From: Locusta migratoria
Lineage: Eukaryota > Arthropoda > Insecta > Orthoptera > Acrididae
Length of the DNA stretch: 64,000 nt
Direction of reading: 5' to 3'
Assembly (NCBI GenBank): GCA_026315105.1
Contig: CM048750.1
Location: 166,064,549-166,128,548, forward strand
In this document: in pieces, positions 21,720 through 32,983 of the stretch
Position numbering within the stretch: the stretch's first letter is position 1
How the letters are laid out: each line of letters begins with the position of its first letter
Notes under the pieces: generated by a model
The model's input: only the letters and a program-made list of their open reading frames with translations
Databases searched by the model: none
What the model was told of the DNA's origin: nothing
Position numbers and translations under genes: made by a program

Positions 21720-21947
21720 GTGCACGGGAGAAGCTACAGACACAACGCGAATGCACCATCGTGACGTCACTATGACGTGTACGCCACCGCTTTCGACCGT
21801 CGGTTCATGTATCGACTTTTCGATGTTTTCGGTCGTCCCTGATACGACCGCAAAAAGTCGATAAGGATCGAAAGTGGTGTCGTACACGTCATAGTGACGT
21901 CACGATGGTGCATTCGCGTTGTGTCTGTAGTTTCTCCCCTCGTGCAC
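21720..21947. repeat. Palindromic MITE-like element
   Basis: Two arms of about 80 bp in inverted orientation. The left arm (21720-21797) contains 'gaatgcaccatcgtgacgtc' and the right arm (about 21866-21947) contains its complement 'gacgtcacgatggtgcattc'. A short loop lies between. It could fold into a long hairpin. No ORF. Confidence 0.75.
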
Positions 21948-22493
21948 AGATGGTTATGGCGTCACTGTGCCGCTGGACTATGAATCACCGCGTGTGTAGA
22001 CGCCCCATTTGTTTGTACTGTGGAACGCTGGCTGCTGCTGCCGCGTTACGAGGCCTTGTAAAAGCGCAGGAGTGTTGACGTTGGCAACACTGTTGCCGCA
22101 ACAGCGATTAGAAAAGGGCAGTCGAGACAAGTCCCGAGAGGTACCGACATCTAACAGTCGGTGTTTGGAGGCCAATCGTCAACTTCTTTTACAAAGTTGA
22201 TGATTATTAAGTGGGTGGCAACGATTTTGTATAATGATTCCAAAGTTGCTGACCGATTCAATACAAATTCTTTTCAGAGCAACGTCTCCCATTTTCGTAA
22301 AACTGATGAGAGGGATTCTTACGTGACAAGAGAGCATTGCTTTCTCTTTTCTTGAAAATTGTATTTTATCTCTGAGGAAGTAAAAAATTTTTAAGTAAGA
22401 AAAATACACGAATCAGGTTCATTTATATTTATTTATCCAAAAATCTTTCCAGATTGTGGGATACAAACATATACACACACGTATATATAATAT
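21948..22493. other. Non-coding hAT interior or unassigned sequence
   Basis: Between the palindrome and Gypsy B I see no coding sequence. The AT-rich end (22470-22493, ATACACACACGTATATATAATAT) may be the 3' tail of the LINE that continues right of Gypsy B at 27973. Confidence 0.35.
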
Positions 22494-22844
22494 TGTCACG
22501 TTGCAATGGAAGTAGGCTTGACTTCGAAGGCTAAACACAGCACTTATACTGAAAGCACGTTTATTACGAACTCAACGTACACGCAGCACTGACTGCCTCT
22601 CAGGCAGAGTGCTCTGCTATTTATACACAGACAGAATTTACCAGAAATTAGAAGAACAGTTAACATAAGAAACAAGTAGAATTTACAAGTGAACATAAGG
22701 AGGATGTAGAACCTGGAATTGTAAATTACGAAGAAATAAATTTTGGCCGGTGGGCGGGATTGAACCGGCGACCTTCTGCTGCGCAGTCCGTGACGCTATC
22801 CAATGCGCCACGCCGGCAGTCGACGTTCGTGGTCTCTCGCGGCA
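22494..22844 (-). repeat. Gypsy B LTR (3' LTR of the minus-strand element)
   Basis: 351 bp, aligned with 27616-27972. On the minus strand it is preceded by a purine-rich AGGAGAGGGAG (about 22848-22858), the likely polypurine tract. Confidence 0.88.
22746..22817 (-). other. tRNA-like sequence inside Gypsy B LTR (left copy)
   Basis: On the minus strand a 72-nt stretch begins GCCGGCGTGGCGCATTGG and ends TTCAATCCCGCCCACCGGC. It has acceptor-like ends that pair (GCCGG with CCGGC), an A-box-like TGGCGCATTGG and a B-box-like GGTTCAATCC. The T-arm pairing is imperfect. The same block is in the other LTR, so it was part of the LTR when the element inserted. Best read as a tRNA-derived segment captured in the LTR, not a tRNA gene. 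Confidence 0.7.
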
Positions 22845-22878
22845 TTGCTCCCTCTCCTGGAGAAACAGCGACCCGCTG

Positions 22879-23895
22879 TTATGATCCCTGTGGAGCCAGC
22901 TGCAATGTCCTGGATCTTGACCGTGTCATGGGTCCTCTGTATGACAGTTCAAGAGAATCCTTCCCTTCTCCGCGATTATCGACGACAGACGCTCCTGTCG
23001 TGGCTTCATCAGGAACATTACCGTCCTTAAAGTCCTTGAACAAGAAGCCATTGTCGTCTACCTGCTCTTCAGGATGGTAGTAAGGCTTCATGCGCAGGAC
23101 GTGAACAATGTCTCTTCGTTTTTGACGTTTCGACGACGGCTCATAATCCTCAACTTCGTATGTGACGTCTGACAGGCGGCGTATGACACGATACGGACAA
23201 AAGTATCGCTTCAATAACTTTTCTGACAGTCCAACCTTCCATACAGGGGTAAAAATCCATACCAGACTTCCTGGGCTGTACACAACAGGTCGGTGCTTGT
23301 CGTTATACCGCTGACGGTCCTTCTCCTGGGCGTCCAGTGTCCGTATGCGAGCCAGCTGTCTTGCTTCTTCGACCCTGGTGATGAACTGTTTAACATAGTC
23401 ATCCTGAGTGTCGTCCGGTTGGAACGGGAACAGTGTATCCATTGTCGTCTCAGCTTCACGGCCATGGAGCCATGGAGCATGCTCCAAAATAATGTTTTCT
23501 ACAAGGAATTTTGCGATCTCTGGAGCTTCTGCAGTCGGCACAGGTTTGGTGACAGCGTAGCGTGTGAGATAGTCAGTGCAGACTATTATCCAACGGTTAC
23601 CGGTTGTCGACTTCGGGAACCTCCCTAATAGATCGATCCCAACTCGGTGGAATGGAGCTACTGCCGGCGGAATCGATACGAGATGTCCTGGAGGTAATTG
23701 CGGCACATGCTTCCATCGCTGGCACTCTTTACAGTGACTCACATAGTGCTTGACAGATCGGTAGAGACCTTTCCAGTAATACCTGCGTCTGATTCTGTCT
23801 AGGGTCTTCACGAATCCCAGATGACCGGATATTGTAGCATCGTGGAAATATTTGAGAATAGCTGGCTGGAGATGAGCTGGACAACAAGTAGCCAT
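22879..23895 (-). pseudogene. Gypsy B integrase (internal deletion)
   Basis: The zinc-binding HHCC domain (HDATISGHLG, then CKECQRWKH) and the start of the catalytic core (first Asp in VGIDLLGRF) are present. After FLVENIILEHA the protein jumps in frame to HGREAETTMDTLFPF. The region that should hold the second Asp and the Glu is missing, so the enzyme cannot be catalytic. The C-terminal part (YFCPYRVIRRLSDVTYEV) is retained. On the N-terminal side it overlaps the RT/RNase H ORF through a frameshift at about 23850. Confidence 0.85.
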
Positions 23896-24971
23896 TTGGG
23901 GCCCAGTGGGTCGTAGTTGCTCTTGTACAATGTTCCGTTTATAAGTTGGAACTCTCCATTGGTCGGTTCTCCTTTCTCCAAGGCCTCTATCATTTTTAAT
24001 AGTGTTGGATCTTCCCTCTGTTCAGCTGTAACGTCATCTAATTCGGTGAGAGATGAAATTTCATTAATGCTGTTGTGTTCCACTAATGGATTCCTCGAAA
24101 GGCAGTCGGCATCCTTGTGTTTGCGCCCGTTCTTGAATACCACTGCGACATCGTACTCTTGGAGTCTTAGTGCCCATCTTGCTAGTCGACCTGATGGATC
24201 CTTGAAGCTAGTCAGCCAACACAAAGAATGGTGGTCTGTCACGACGGTGAATGGTTTGCCGAATAAATACGGCCGGAACTTGTTGATAGCCCAGATAACC
24301 GCGAGACATTCTTTTTCAGTTGTAGAGTAGTTTATCTCGGACTTTGAGAGTACTCTTGACGCACAGGCTATCACTTTTTCGGCACCTTCCTGAACTTGTA
24401 CAAGCACTGCACCAATCCCATAGCCACTGGCGTCTGTGTGAAGTTCCGTTTCTGCATTCTCGTCGTACATGGCTAGCACTGGTGCGGAAGTTAGAGCCTC
24501 CTTAAGTGCTCGGAAAGCTCTTTCTTTTGTCTCATCCCAGTAAAATTTGGCGTCTCCCTGCAGAAGTTCTTGTAATGAACGTGCCTTGTTACAAAATTCT
24601 TTTATGAAACTTCGGTAGTATGAGCACAGCCCAAGAAAACTTCTCACATCACGAATGTGCTGAGGAGTTGGAAATTCTGTGACTGCCCTTACTTTATCTG
24701 GATCAGGACGGACACCATCTCCGTTGACAAGGTGCCCCAGGATTTTTATCTCTTTGGCGACGAAGAGGCAATTCTTTGGATTGAGGCGGAGACCTGCAGC
24801 CTGAACACACTTCAACACAGTTGACAGTCGACTCAGATGTTCCTCAAATGTTTTCGAGAAAACAACAATGTCATCTAAATAGCAGAGGCACGTCGTCCAC
24901 TTAAGGTGTCGAAGCAAGTTGTCCATCATGCGTTCGAATGTGGCTGGAGCATTACATAATCCAAATGGCAT
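23808..24971 (-). pseudogene. Gypsy B RT C-terminal half, RNase H
   Basis: Starts at MPFGLCNAPATFERMM, which is internal to RT, and includes the catalytic YLDDIVVFSK, the thumb and connection (FLGLCSYYRSFI), and RNase H (LHTDASGYGIGAVL, then TTEKECLAVIWAI, then KHKDADCLSRNP). It runs out at 23808 after a frameshift into the integrase frame. Family role: cDNA synthesis and removal of template RNA. Upstream a TAG (about 24986) and a frameshift near 25050 separate it from the RT fingers. Confidence 0.85.
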
Positions 24972-25032
24972 TACTTTAAATTCTTAGAGACCGTCAGGTG
25001 TAATAAAAGCCGTCTTCTCCCTGTCAGCTTCG

Positions 25033-26199
25033 TCAACCTCGATTTGCCAATAACCTGTCCATGACCATAGTTGAGAAGTATGTAGCTCCTTTCAAGCAGT
25101 CTACGGTGTCATCAATACGCGGCAATGGGTAGACATCTTTCTTTGTGATACTGTTCAGCCGCCGATAGTCGACACAGAATCGCCACGTGCCATCCTTCTT
25201 TACAAGGACCACCGGAGACGACCAAGGACTCTCCGAAGGTTGAATAATGTCATCTCGCAACATCTTCTCCATTTCCTCCTGAATTATCCGTCTTTCAGCT
25301 GGCGACACTCTATACGAACGCTGTCTAATTGGCGGATGGTCCCCAGTATTGATAAGGTGCTTTATTGTGGGCCGTTTCGTCTGACTTTTCCCCTGCTGAG
25401 GTGTGAATGCACCCGAAAATTGGCGTAGTATACCTAACACCCGCTGGCGTTGTTCCTTGGTCAGTCCAGGCCCTATTGACAGTTCCACGTTTGTTTCCTC
25501 CAGCGTGTTGTCTGTTGTAATAGCAGGGAATGGGTCTTCATTGATGACGTTGAGCTCACCGTCCTGGATTGGTTCAGCTGTTCCGATACACATTCCCTTG
25601 GGGATAAGTTGTGACTGCTCGTGACAATTTGTAATCCAAATCTCTCCTTGACCACCGGTAATGCTTATGATAGCCGCTGGTATGTAAATTTCTTTTGTGA
25701 GCCTGATAAACTTTTTACTATCAGCAAGAACTTCACAGTTTAACCAGTCATCTGTGTTTGTGACTGCAACTCTTCTCATTGTCAACGGCGGTATCGTCAC
25801 ATTGTCAACGACGAATAACTTCCCAGAAAATTCTGTATTACGTGTATCTGGCGGAACAACTTCTTCAATTTGCAGCCCAGATCTTCCACAGTCAATGATA
25901 GCTTGGGATGCCTGAAGGAAGTCCCATCCGAGGATGACATTGTGACTACATTCTGTTAACCCGACAAATTCAAACGGCTGCGTCCTGTTGTTGATGGTTA
26001 TTCTTGCGACACAAGTTCCTGCTGGATGGACGTACTTTCCATTCGCGACCTTCAGCACAGTTGCTCCCGTATCACAGAACATTGTCTTCTTTAGTTTGCG
26101 GCGGTAATTATCCGATAATACAGAAAAAGAGGCTCCTGAATCAACAAGTGCCCGGACAGGTTGGCCGTCGATTATGACGTCGATGAGATTTCCCGACAT
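25033..26199 (-). pseudogene. Gypsy B protease and RT N-terminal half
   Basis: Aspartic protease with VRALVDSGASFSVLS (catalytic DSG), then a linker, then RT fingers with SSPVVLVKKDGTWRFCVDYR and YPLPRIDDTVDCL. Around 25050-25080 the palm sequence goes out of frame: the other frame reads GYWQIEVDEADREKTAFI, as expected after the first catalytic Asp. A short indel there therefore removed or altered the first Asp block. Family role: polyprotein cleavage and reverse transcription. Confidence 0.85.
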
Positions 26200-26267
26200 C
26201 TTGGCGACTGTCGTCCATGGAGGATTTTCATCTGCGGCGGCCTCACCTCCGTAGATGGTCGCCTCGC

Positions 26268-27611
26268 TTAGTTTTCCTGGGCGCGGCGGCTAGGGGAGCG
26301 GCTGGTACCTCTGTACGGCGACGGTGAACGGCTGCGGCGCGTCGGGGAACGACCTCGTCTAGGGTACGGTGATGGGCTTCTTCCCATAGGTCGACTGAAC
26401 TCATCAGCAGGTGACTGCATGGGATAGAACTACTCCGACGGCTGACGTCTTGCGGCAGAATAATCATCGAATACTCGCCTTCTCTCTCTGCAGTAGCGTA
26501 CGACATGTCCAGGGCGTCCACAGTGGAAACACTATGGTGTGTTGTCTTCTGTCCTCCAGACGTCTGTTCTTCTGCGGGGCGTCATAGTTACCGGGGGAGT
26601 TGACTGTGGTCGCGTCGGTCGGTTCATGGGCTGCCGTTTGGCGGCTGCAGCGTAAGTTATAGCAGGGCGACGCCATTCTTCACGTCGGGTGCGACTGACG
26701 GGACAGACAGAAGCTAATGTTTGAAATACCTCGTCCTCAGCGGCGTCGGCTACGTCGTGACTTACAGGGCTCACATTCATGGCCATAATCTGATGCTCGC
26801 TCGGTCTAATAGTCCCAGCTGCCATGCACTGTTGTAATTCTTCTCTCACGATTTGTCGTATGAGAGAAGCCAAGTCCTGCTGGTCTTCCACAACGGCCAT
26901 AGGGACTACATTTGGGAGTCTGTCATACTTCTTGCGTCCAACCCTCCTTTGTTGCATCTCTTCAATACGCTGGCACCACTTGATGAACTCTTCTGTCGTA
27001 GCGACGTCTTTTATCAGAAGAGCTTGGTACATATCTTCTGCAATTCCCTTCATCAGGTGCGTGATTTTGTCCGCCTCAGTCATGTTCGGGTTGACTACGT
27101 TACACAGGGCCAAAACACTCTGTATGTACGATTGTGTCGGCTCACCATGTCGTTGGGCCCGGTTCTTCAGTTGTTCTTCCGCCGAGCGTATTTGTCGCTG
27201 GCGGTCTCCAAACGTCTTCTTAAGTTCCTCCTGGAACGTCTCCCAGTCATTCAACTTGTCTTCGTTGTTTTCGAACCATTGCTGGGCTGTTCCGTCCAGA
27301 TAGAAGTAAACGTTGGCCAAGCACATCGTATGATCCCATCTGTTGTACTTGGCGACTCGGTCGAACCCTTTTAGCCATTTGTTTGGGTCCTGTCCAGCAT
27401 CTCCAGAGAACGCCGGCGGGTGTCTGATGTGCAGCTGGCTTATTGCTGGTTTCGTCTCCATCGTTCTTCTGATAATACGGACTTTTGGAAGGATGTACTC
27501 GATGTATCCCTTGTATTCCGGTTCCAGTCCGTGTAAGCGACGGCTTTTACGTTGCCTAATCGGAGCCACGGTGATGCAGCTGTTCCACAGTGTACCCGGC
27601 GCCTCCACCAA
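26268..27611 (-). pseudogene. Gypsy B Gag with zinc knuckle, stops
   Basis: From about 27611 to the stop at 26532-26534 the ORF shows a Gag capsid-like region: HIRHPPAFSGDAGQDPNKWL, then LDGTAQQWFENNEDKLNDWE and FGDRQRQIRSAEEQL. Beyond that stop the same frame contains the knuckle CFHCGRPGHVVRYC and an Arg/Ser-rich tail ending at about 26268, with another stop in between. The knuckle belongs to the protein, so 26532 is a nonsense mutation. The start near the LTR edge is uncertain; METKPAISQLH (about 27461) is an alternative start. Confidence 0.82.
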
Positions 27612-27615
27612 ACAA

Positions 27616-27972
27616 TGTCACGTTGCAATGGAAGTAGGCTTGACTTCGAAGGCAACTAAACACAGCACTTATACTGAAAGCACGTTTATTACGAACTCAA
27701 CGTACACACAGCACTGATTGCATCTCAGGCAGAGTGCTCTGCTATTTATACACAGACAGAATTTACCAGAAATTAGAACAACAGTTAACATAAGAAACAA
27801 GTAGAATTTACAAGTGAACATAAGAAGGATGTAGAACCTTCTGGAATTGTAAATTACAAAGAAATAAAATTTTGCCGGTGGGCGGGATTGAACCGGCGAC
27901 CTTCTGCTGCGCAGTCCGTGACGCTATCCCCTGCGCCACGCCGGCAGTCGACGTTCGTGGTCTCTCGCGGCA
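27616..27972 (-). repeat. Gypsy B LTR (5' LTR of the minus-strand element)
   Basis: 357 bp. It is followed on the minus strand by TTGTTTGGTGGAGGCGCC, where TGGTGGAGGCGCC is the candidate primer-binding site starting with TGG. Confidence 0.88.
27874..27945 (-). other. tRNA-like sequence inside Gypsy B LTR (right copy)
   Basis: Same 72-nt tRNA-like block as in the left LTR, differing in the D-loop (GCAGGGGATAG against GCATTGGATAG). Here the A-box-like region TGGCGCAGGGG is closer to consensus. Confidence 0.7.
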
Positions 27973-28007
27973 ATATAAACATACATATATGGCATAAAGA
28001 ATGTGCA

Positions 28008-29257
28008 CTACTGGCAGTGTTTACACTGACTTGGCTCAAGCCTTTTATGTCTGAGGTGATCTAAAAACTCAGTTACTGAATAAAAGCAATGGTCTAATAA
28101 AAATGCCCTTAGGGTTCTGCAGTAGAGTGGGTATGATGATATTTTTATCTTATGTGGTAGACTATTGTAGATTTGAACAGCACTATTTATAGTGTAACAT
28201 TTATAAACTGCTGTTCTTGTTTGCTGGACATGAAAATTTTCCTTTTGCCTTGTTTCGTGCTCATGAATATTGAAATTTTTGTTTGAGTCCTTTAAATTTT
28301 TCGTAACATATTTACAAATTTCAAGTATACACATACGGGGGAGTGGGAGGATTGGCGACTTCTGAAAGAGGTGTTTGCAGGTATCTGTTTGCCGGGCATG
28401 GTGGAAACCACTGAGCTAGGTGGCGTATTGCCCCAGAATATAATCCCGTACAGTAGTACGCTGTGGAACTGTTAAAAGTAGGCAATTCTGGCAGTTTCAA
28501 AATTAACTTTGACAGACACTAAACGTAGACTGTAGCATAGTTTACTCAGTGTTCCATTTATTTTGTTTACATGTACATGCCATTTGAAGTCGTTTTGTAG
28601 CCAGATGCCTAGAAATTTTGTATGCAAAGAGGGTGAAATTTTGTTGGAGCTGATTGTTACAGTGGGATTGCATGGATCACCTTTCAGACAGAAATTTAGG
28701 TAAGTTGTTTTCTTTGTGTTTACCAGGAATTTGTTATCCTCAAACCACTTATTTAGTTGTGCTGTAGTTTTATTTACATTTGTTTGGAGTTGGCTTATGG
28801 TATTTCCAGTAATAAGTATGCTTGTATCGTCTGCAAAGAAAGTATTTGTGTGTGACTCAATGTTTATGTCTAGATCATTGATATATATAGAAGAAAGAGG
28901 ATTGGCCCGAGGTTGGACCCTTGGGGTACTCCTTTTTTTATTGTCGCTGCATCTGAGAAGCATATTGTGGTTTTTCCCTTTAGCTCATCTTTTATTTCTA
29001 TTATTTGTTTTCTGTTAGCCAGGTACGATATAAACCATTTTAGTGCGACACCTCTTATTCCACATGCTTCAAGCTTCTTCAGTAGTATGTTGTGGTCAAG
29101 GATGTCGAAGGCTATACTTAAATCTAAAAATATGCCAGTGGCCTTTTGTTTTTTGTCCACTGCTTCCATAGATAGCCTACAATGTTTAGTTATAAACGTC
29201 CATACACTACAGTTGGCATATAACATTCCCAATACTGAAAGACATGTGAAAATGTAA
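28008..29257 (-). pseudogene. Jockey/CR1-group LINE, RT C-terminal part
   Basis: Minus-strand RT fragments in several frames. 29232-28870: GIFLDLSIAFDILDHNILL and GVPQGSNLGPILFLLYIS. 28963-28472: FFADDTSIL (catalytic box), then FLGIWLQNDFKW. Then YGIIFWGN in another frame near 28430, and 28334-28008: HEHETRQKENFH and IYNSLPHKIK. The order is that of a 5'-truncated LINE with its 3' end to the left, where Gypsy B interrupts it at the ATAT site. At least three frame changes. The exact clade is uncertain: no RNase H is visible and the motif style is of the CR1/Jockey group. Confidence 0.8.
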
Positions 29258-29559
29258 GTGACATAGTTGTCTTGTGTATTCCTGAGTCTTCCCCTACACC
29301 ATTCTGAAAACCTGTCTGCTAAATAGCGGGAATTATTTTAAATTTCCGATTCGTTAGAATGGGTGATGCCTCTTCTTTCGTGATTTTCAGGAAGAAAGTG
29401 ATTTGCCAACCAAGTATGTCTCCACTGTTAAATATGTAAAAACTTCTATTTTCTGTGTTTATTCAGATTACATACATCTTTTTCTGCCTTTCGAGCACCA
29501 TAATTCTGCCATTTTCGCTAACAACATTTGCTAACTCTTAACCACAACAGAACTTAACT
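29258..29559. other. Unassigned spacer inside hAT
   Basis: AT-rich sequence between the LINE and the mariner remnant. No coding or repeat structure that I can support. Confidence 0.3.
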
Positions 29560-30070
29560 CCACTCGAAGCGTGCTCCAGAGCCGTTACCAGCGATGTGGA
29601 ACTCGTAGGATACTCTTTAGCAACACGAGGCTGGTCGTAAGCTGTGAACAATTTATAGGAAGAAGCAGTGACACTTTCTGCGGGAAGCATTAATCATTTT
29701 GCAGGACAATGCACGGGCGCATATGGCGCAAGTGGTGACGGATGTGTTCGATTGCCGGTCGCACAAGTATTGTACTACCCGACACACTCCCAGAACTTAA
29801 GGCCCTGTGACTTCAACTAGATTCCTAAGATGAAGGAAGCACTTCATGGCATTCGCTTCAGATGTAACAGAGTTTCGTTGGACAATAGAGCGCTCCGCTC
29901 GAACTTTCAACACAATCGGTGTTACTAAGAGATCCTAAGAGTGCCACATCGCTGGTAACGGCTTGTACACAATTCTGGTGACTACTTTGAAGGACAGTAA
30001 GACTTTTAAACGTGTAGCTATTTTATATAAATTGCAAATAATTAGTTGCCACTATTAAAGTTCCAACCCT
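29560..30070 (+). pseudogene. mariner-like transposase remnant
   Basis: Degenerate, but with two recognisable pieces in different frames: ILQDNARAHMAQVVTDVFD (29695-29751), the block around the second catalytic Asp, and YPTHSQNLRPCDFN (about 29778-29819), the block before the third catalytic Asp, where mariner proteins have PHSPDLAP. After these, KMKEALHGIRF is visible. No terminal repeats located. It sits in the 5' region of the hAT element. Confidence 0.75.
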
Positions 30071-30624
30071 CATATTATTTATGATACTTATGCGTTACGC
30101 AGTCCGATTAAATAGTAGTGTTCCATTTTATTTTGTAATTTATTTTCCCTTCTACAAAGATCTGGCTAACCGCCATGAGCAACAGACGGGGAGATACTGG
30201 ACGCCACTACTATTTGCCATGATAACTTGACGATTTTGTTGGTGCTGCCACAAGCGGAGAAAATTGGCACCAGTTGAAAGTTATTCTTTTATTTATATGT
30301 GCTGCCAACCTTACAATGGTCCTTGACACGAAGAATCAATGTACACATTGTTAGGGTAACGGTTTTAGCACTGCAGCAAGCAGTCGATGCTGCCTTCCGT
30401 TCGTGCAAGACAAGCTCCCAGCAGCCACCGCGCGAATCGTCGAGTTATCGTAGCCAAATAGTACGCTTCTGGAAGTGCAAAGCGTAATGCAAGAGATGAA
30501 AAGGAGAGAAAGGCAGATGCTGTTATATCTAAAACACGTAAACTGTTTGAGTTGTTAATGTTCATAATGATTTTGCGGAATATACAGAAAATTAAGTACA
30601 AAACAAAAGCTGTAATTCATCAGA
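30071..30624. other. Upstream region of the hAT transposase
   Basis: No coding sequence recognised. Presumed hAT 5' non-coding sequence. Confidence 0.35.
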
Positions 30625-30818
30625 ATGTGCAACTTTTCCGGTGTAGTTACGTTTTCCACATGTGATACAGCAATTGAACAAACGGCAAGTCTTTCCAGTT
30701 CAGCAATATCGTCTCCAATCCAAATTGAAATGAAAAGCATGGGAAGTCCTATCGGCCCAGAGAGCTGGTCTCCAAGACAAAGAGAAGTCGAAAAAATAAT
30801 ACAGGCTTGTGATGTTAC

Positions 30819-31040
30819 TGCATCTTGTGGCCGGCCGTGGTGGCCGAGAGGACTGAGGCGCTCCAGTCACGGTCTGCACGGCCACTACGGTCGGGGGTTC
30901 GAATCCCCCCTCGGGCATGGATATTTGTGCCGTCCAATTCGTAAGTAGTTCATAAGTAGTTTGTAAGTTTAGGGACTGATGACCCCGTAGTTAAGTCCCA
31001 TAGACTATACAAACATTGAACATTTTTTTTGCATCTTGTG
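30819..31040 (+). mobile_element. tRNA-derived SINE 1 with 11-bp target duplication
   Basis: SINE body 30830-31029, flanked by TGCATCTTGTG at 30819-30829 and 31030-31040. The head is tRNA-Leu-like (GGTGGCCGAGAGGACTGAGG A box, GGTTCGAATCCC B box), followed by the body ending 'gggactgatgaccccgtag', 'ttaagtcccatag' and a T-rich tail. It resembles SINEs of grasshoppers as I recall. It interrupts the hAT transposase coding. Confidence 0.9.
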
Positions 31041-32784
31041 CAAGTGGAACACAAAGTGAAAGTAAAATGTATTCTAATGATATTGGTGAGTGGCCAAACA
31101 ACTTTGATAGAGATTATTGGATTATGAAACGAAGTAGTGAAGTTTAGCATATAGACAGTAGTTTTTTACTTCAAAGAAAATATATGAGAAGGAAACTCAG
31201 CCAAGATTCTGTAAAATGTCGTTTTTCACATATAAACATAATCTAATGAATAAAACTTACATGAGAGATTGGCTGTGCTTTTCAGAAGGCAAAGGGCGAC
31301 TGTTCTGTTTTGTCTGCAAAGTGACAGATTCTGACGGCTCGCCACGGATTACAAAAGACGGATTAAGTGACTGGAAGAATGCAAATATTTTGCTGAAAAG
31401 ACATGAAGAAATCAGTTCGCATAGATTCCCTGTTAGTTCGCAAAAACAAGGGTGCGCGTGTCGATTCTCAACTTGTAAGCCAAACTGAGAGCGAACAAAA
31501 GTATTAGCCAACACTATTAGAACGAATGGTTGCAGTTGTAAGTTTTTTAGCTGAGTGAGGGCTAACATTTCGAGGTGGTGATGAAATTGTTGGTTCACCA
31601 AATAATGGAAATTATTTAGGGTTATTATAGTTTCTAGCCAAGTTTGATGTGTTTCTGTCCCAACATATAGGTATTGATGCAAATAAAGGAAAGAGATATA
31701 CGCCCTATTTGTCAAAAACAACGTGCGACGAATTTATCCATCTAATTGCATCAGTCACAGTGGATCATATTATTTGCGAAATTAAGAGATTCAAATACTA
31801 TTGAGTCTCACTGGATTCTACTCGTGATATATCTCACGTAGATCAACTGACTCTGATAGAGCGCTATGTCCTACCATCCGGACCAGTGGAAAGATTTGTA
31901 AAGTTTTTGGATATGGAGGGTCATACTGCTGAACAACTCTCCCTAAACTTACTATCTTCTTTAGCAGAGAATGGCATTAATATCAAATATTATATCAATA
32001 ATATCAAAGATTGCCGTGGGCAAAGCTGTGACAATGCCAGTAATATGAGTGGCAGGTATACCGGCTTAGGAGCTGAATATATCCCCTATTTTTCACATTC
32101 GCTAATTTTGGTTACCAAGTGTGCTGCAGAATGTTGTACAGAAGCATCCATTTTCTTTGATTTCCTTGACAGCCTCTATACATTTTTTTCCGCTTCTACC
32201 TATCGATGGGGCCTTCTTTTAAAAGCACTGAAAAATGAGCACTACAATTCATTTCTAAAAGGTTATCGGATACTAGGTGGTTGGCCAGAGCTGATGCTAC
32301 GAAGGCGGTTCTATTTGGTTTTAATACCATCAAACAAGTTTTAAATGACATATCTACTAATATGCACCAAAAGGTAGAGTGCCGCAGTCAGGCTTGCGGA
32401 CTGGTTTTGAAAATGAGTAAGTTGGAGACGGGAATAATGTGTATCGTATGGAACAGAATACTAGAACGTTTGCAAGCGACTAGCGTTTCGCTGCAGTCGT
32501 CTGATCAAAATCTGAACATCGGATATGCACTTCATAAATCCTTACATGAATATATCCAATCAATGAGGTTCACATTTTCAGAAATTGAGGCTAAAGCCAA
32601 ATCCCTGACTAGCTGCGAAGAATATCAGCAATAAACTTCAAGACGACACAAGCGAAATACAAAGTACTACCATTTTAGTGGGTCAACTACACTCGATGAA
32701 GTTGTAGAAGATCAGAAACCTGGAGAACATTTTGAATTTCAGATGTTTATTGTGATAACTGACAACGTGATTGCTGTATTAGCT

Positions 32785-32983
32785 ACACGCATGGAGCCGG
32801 CCGCGGTGGCCGAGGGGACTGCGGCACGCCAGGCACGGTCTGCACGGCCACTACGGTCGGGGGTTCGAATCCCCCTTGGGCGTTGATATTTGTGCCGTTA
32901 GTTCGTATGTTTAGGTACTGATAACCCCGTAGTTAAGTCCCATAAGTTCTACAAACATTTGAACATTTTTGAACACGCATGGA
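32785..32983 (+). mobile_element. tRNA-derived SINE 2 with 11-bp target duplication
   Basis: Same family as SINE 1. The body is 32796-32972 with duplications ACACGCATGGA at 32785-32795 and 32973-32983. Pol III boxes: GGTGGCCGAGGGGACTG and GGTTCGAATCCC. It interrupts the distal hAT transposase. Confidence 0.9.

Larger units (their letters stand above)
22494..27972 (-). mobile_element. Gypsy B: Ty3/gypsy LTR retrotransposon
   Basis: Minus-strand element. On that strand each LTR begins TGCCGCGAGAGACC and ends CAACGTGACA. Left LTR 22494-22844 (351 bp), right LTR 27616-27972 (357 bp). A 4-bp ATAT duplication flanks it (22490-22493 and 27973-27976). The order from the right is Gag, protease, RT, RNase H, integrase. 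Lesions: stops in Gag, a frameshift and a stop in RT, a frameshift at the RNase H/integrase border, and an in-frame deletion in integrase. The LTRs differ by about 8 substitutions plus several indels, so it is older than Gypsy A. Confidence 0.9.

Noticed and set aside
22746..22817. Functional tRNA gene
   Set aside because: The same block sits at the same place in both LTRs, the T-arm pairing is imperfect and it has no independent flanks, so it is part of the retrotransposon.
23293..23628. Plus-strand ORF of 111 codons
   Set aside because: Antisense of Gypsy B integrase.
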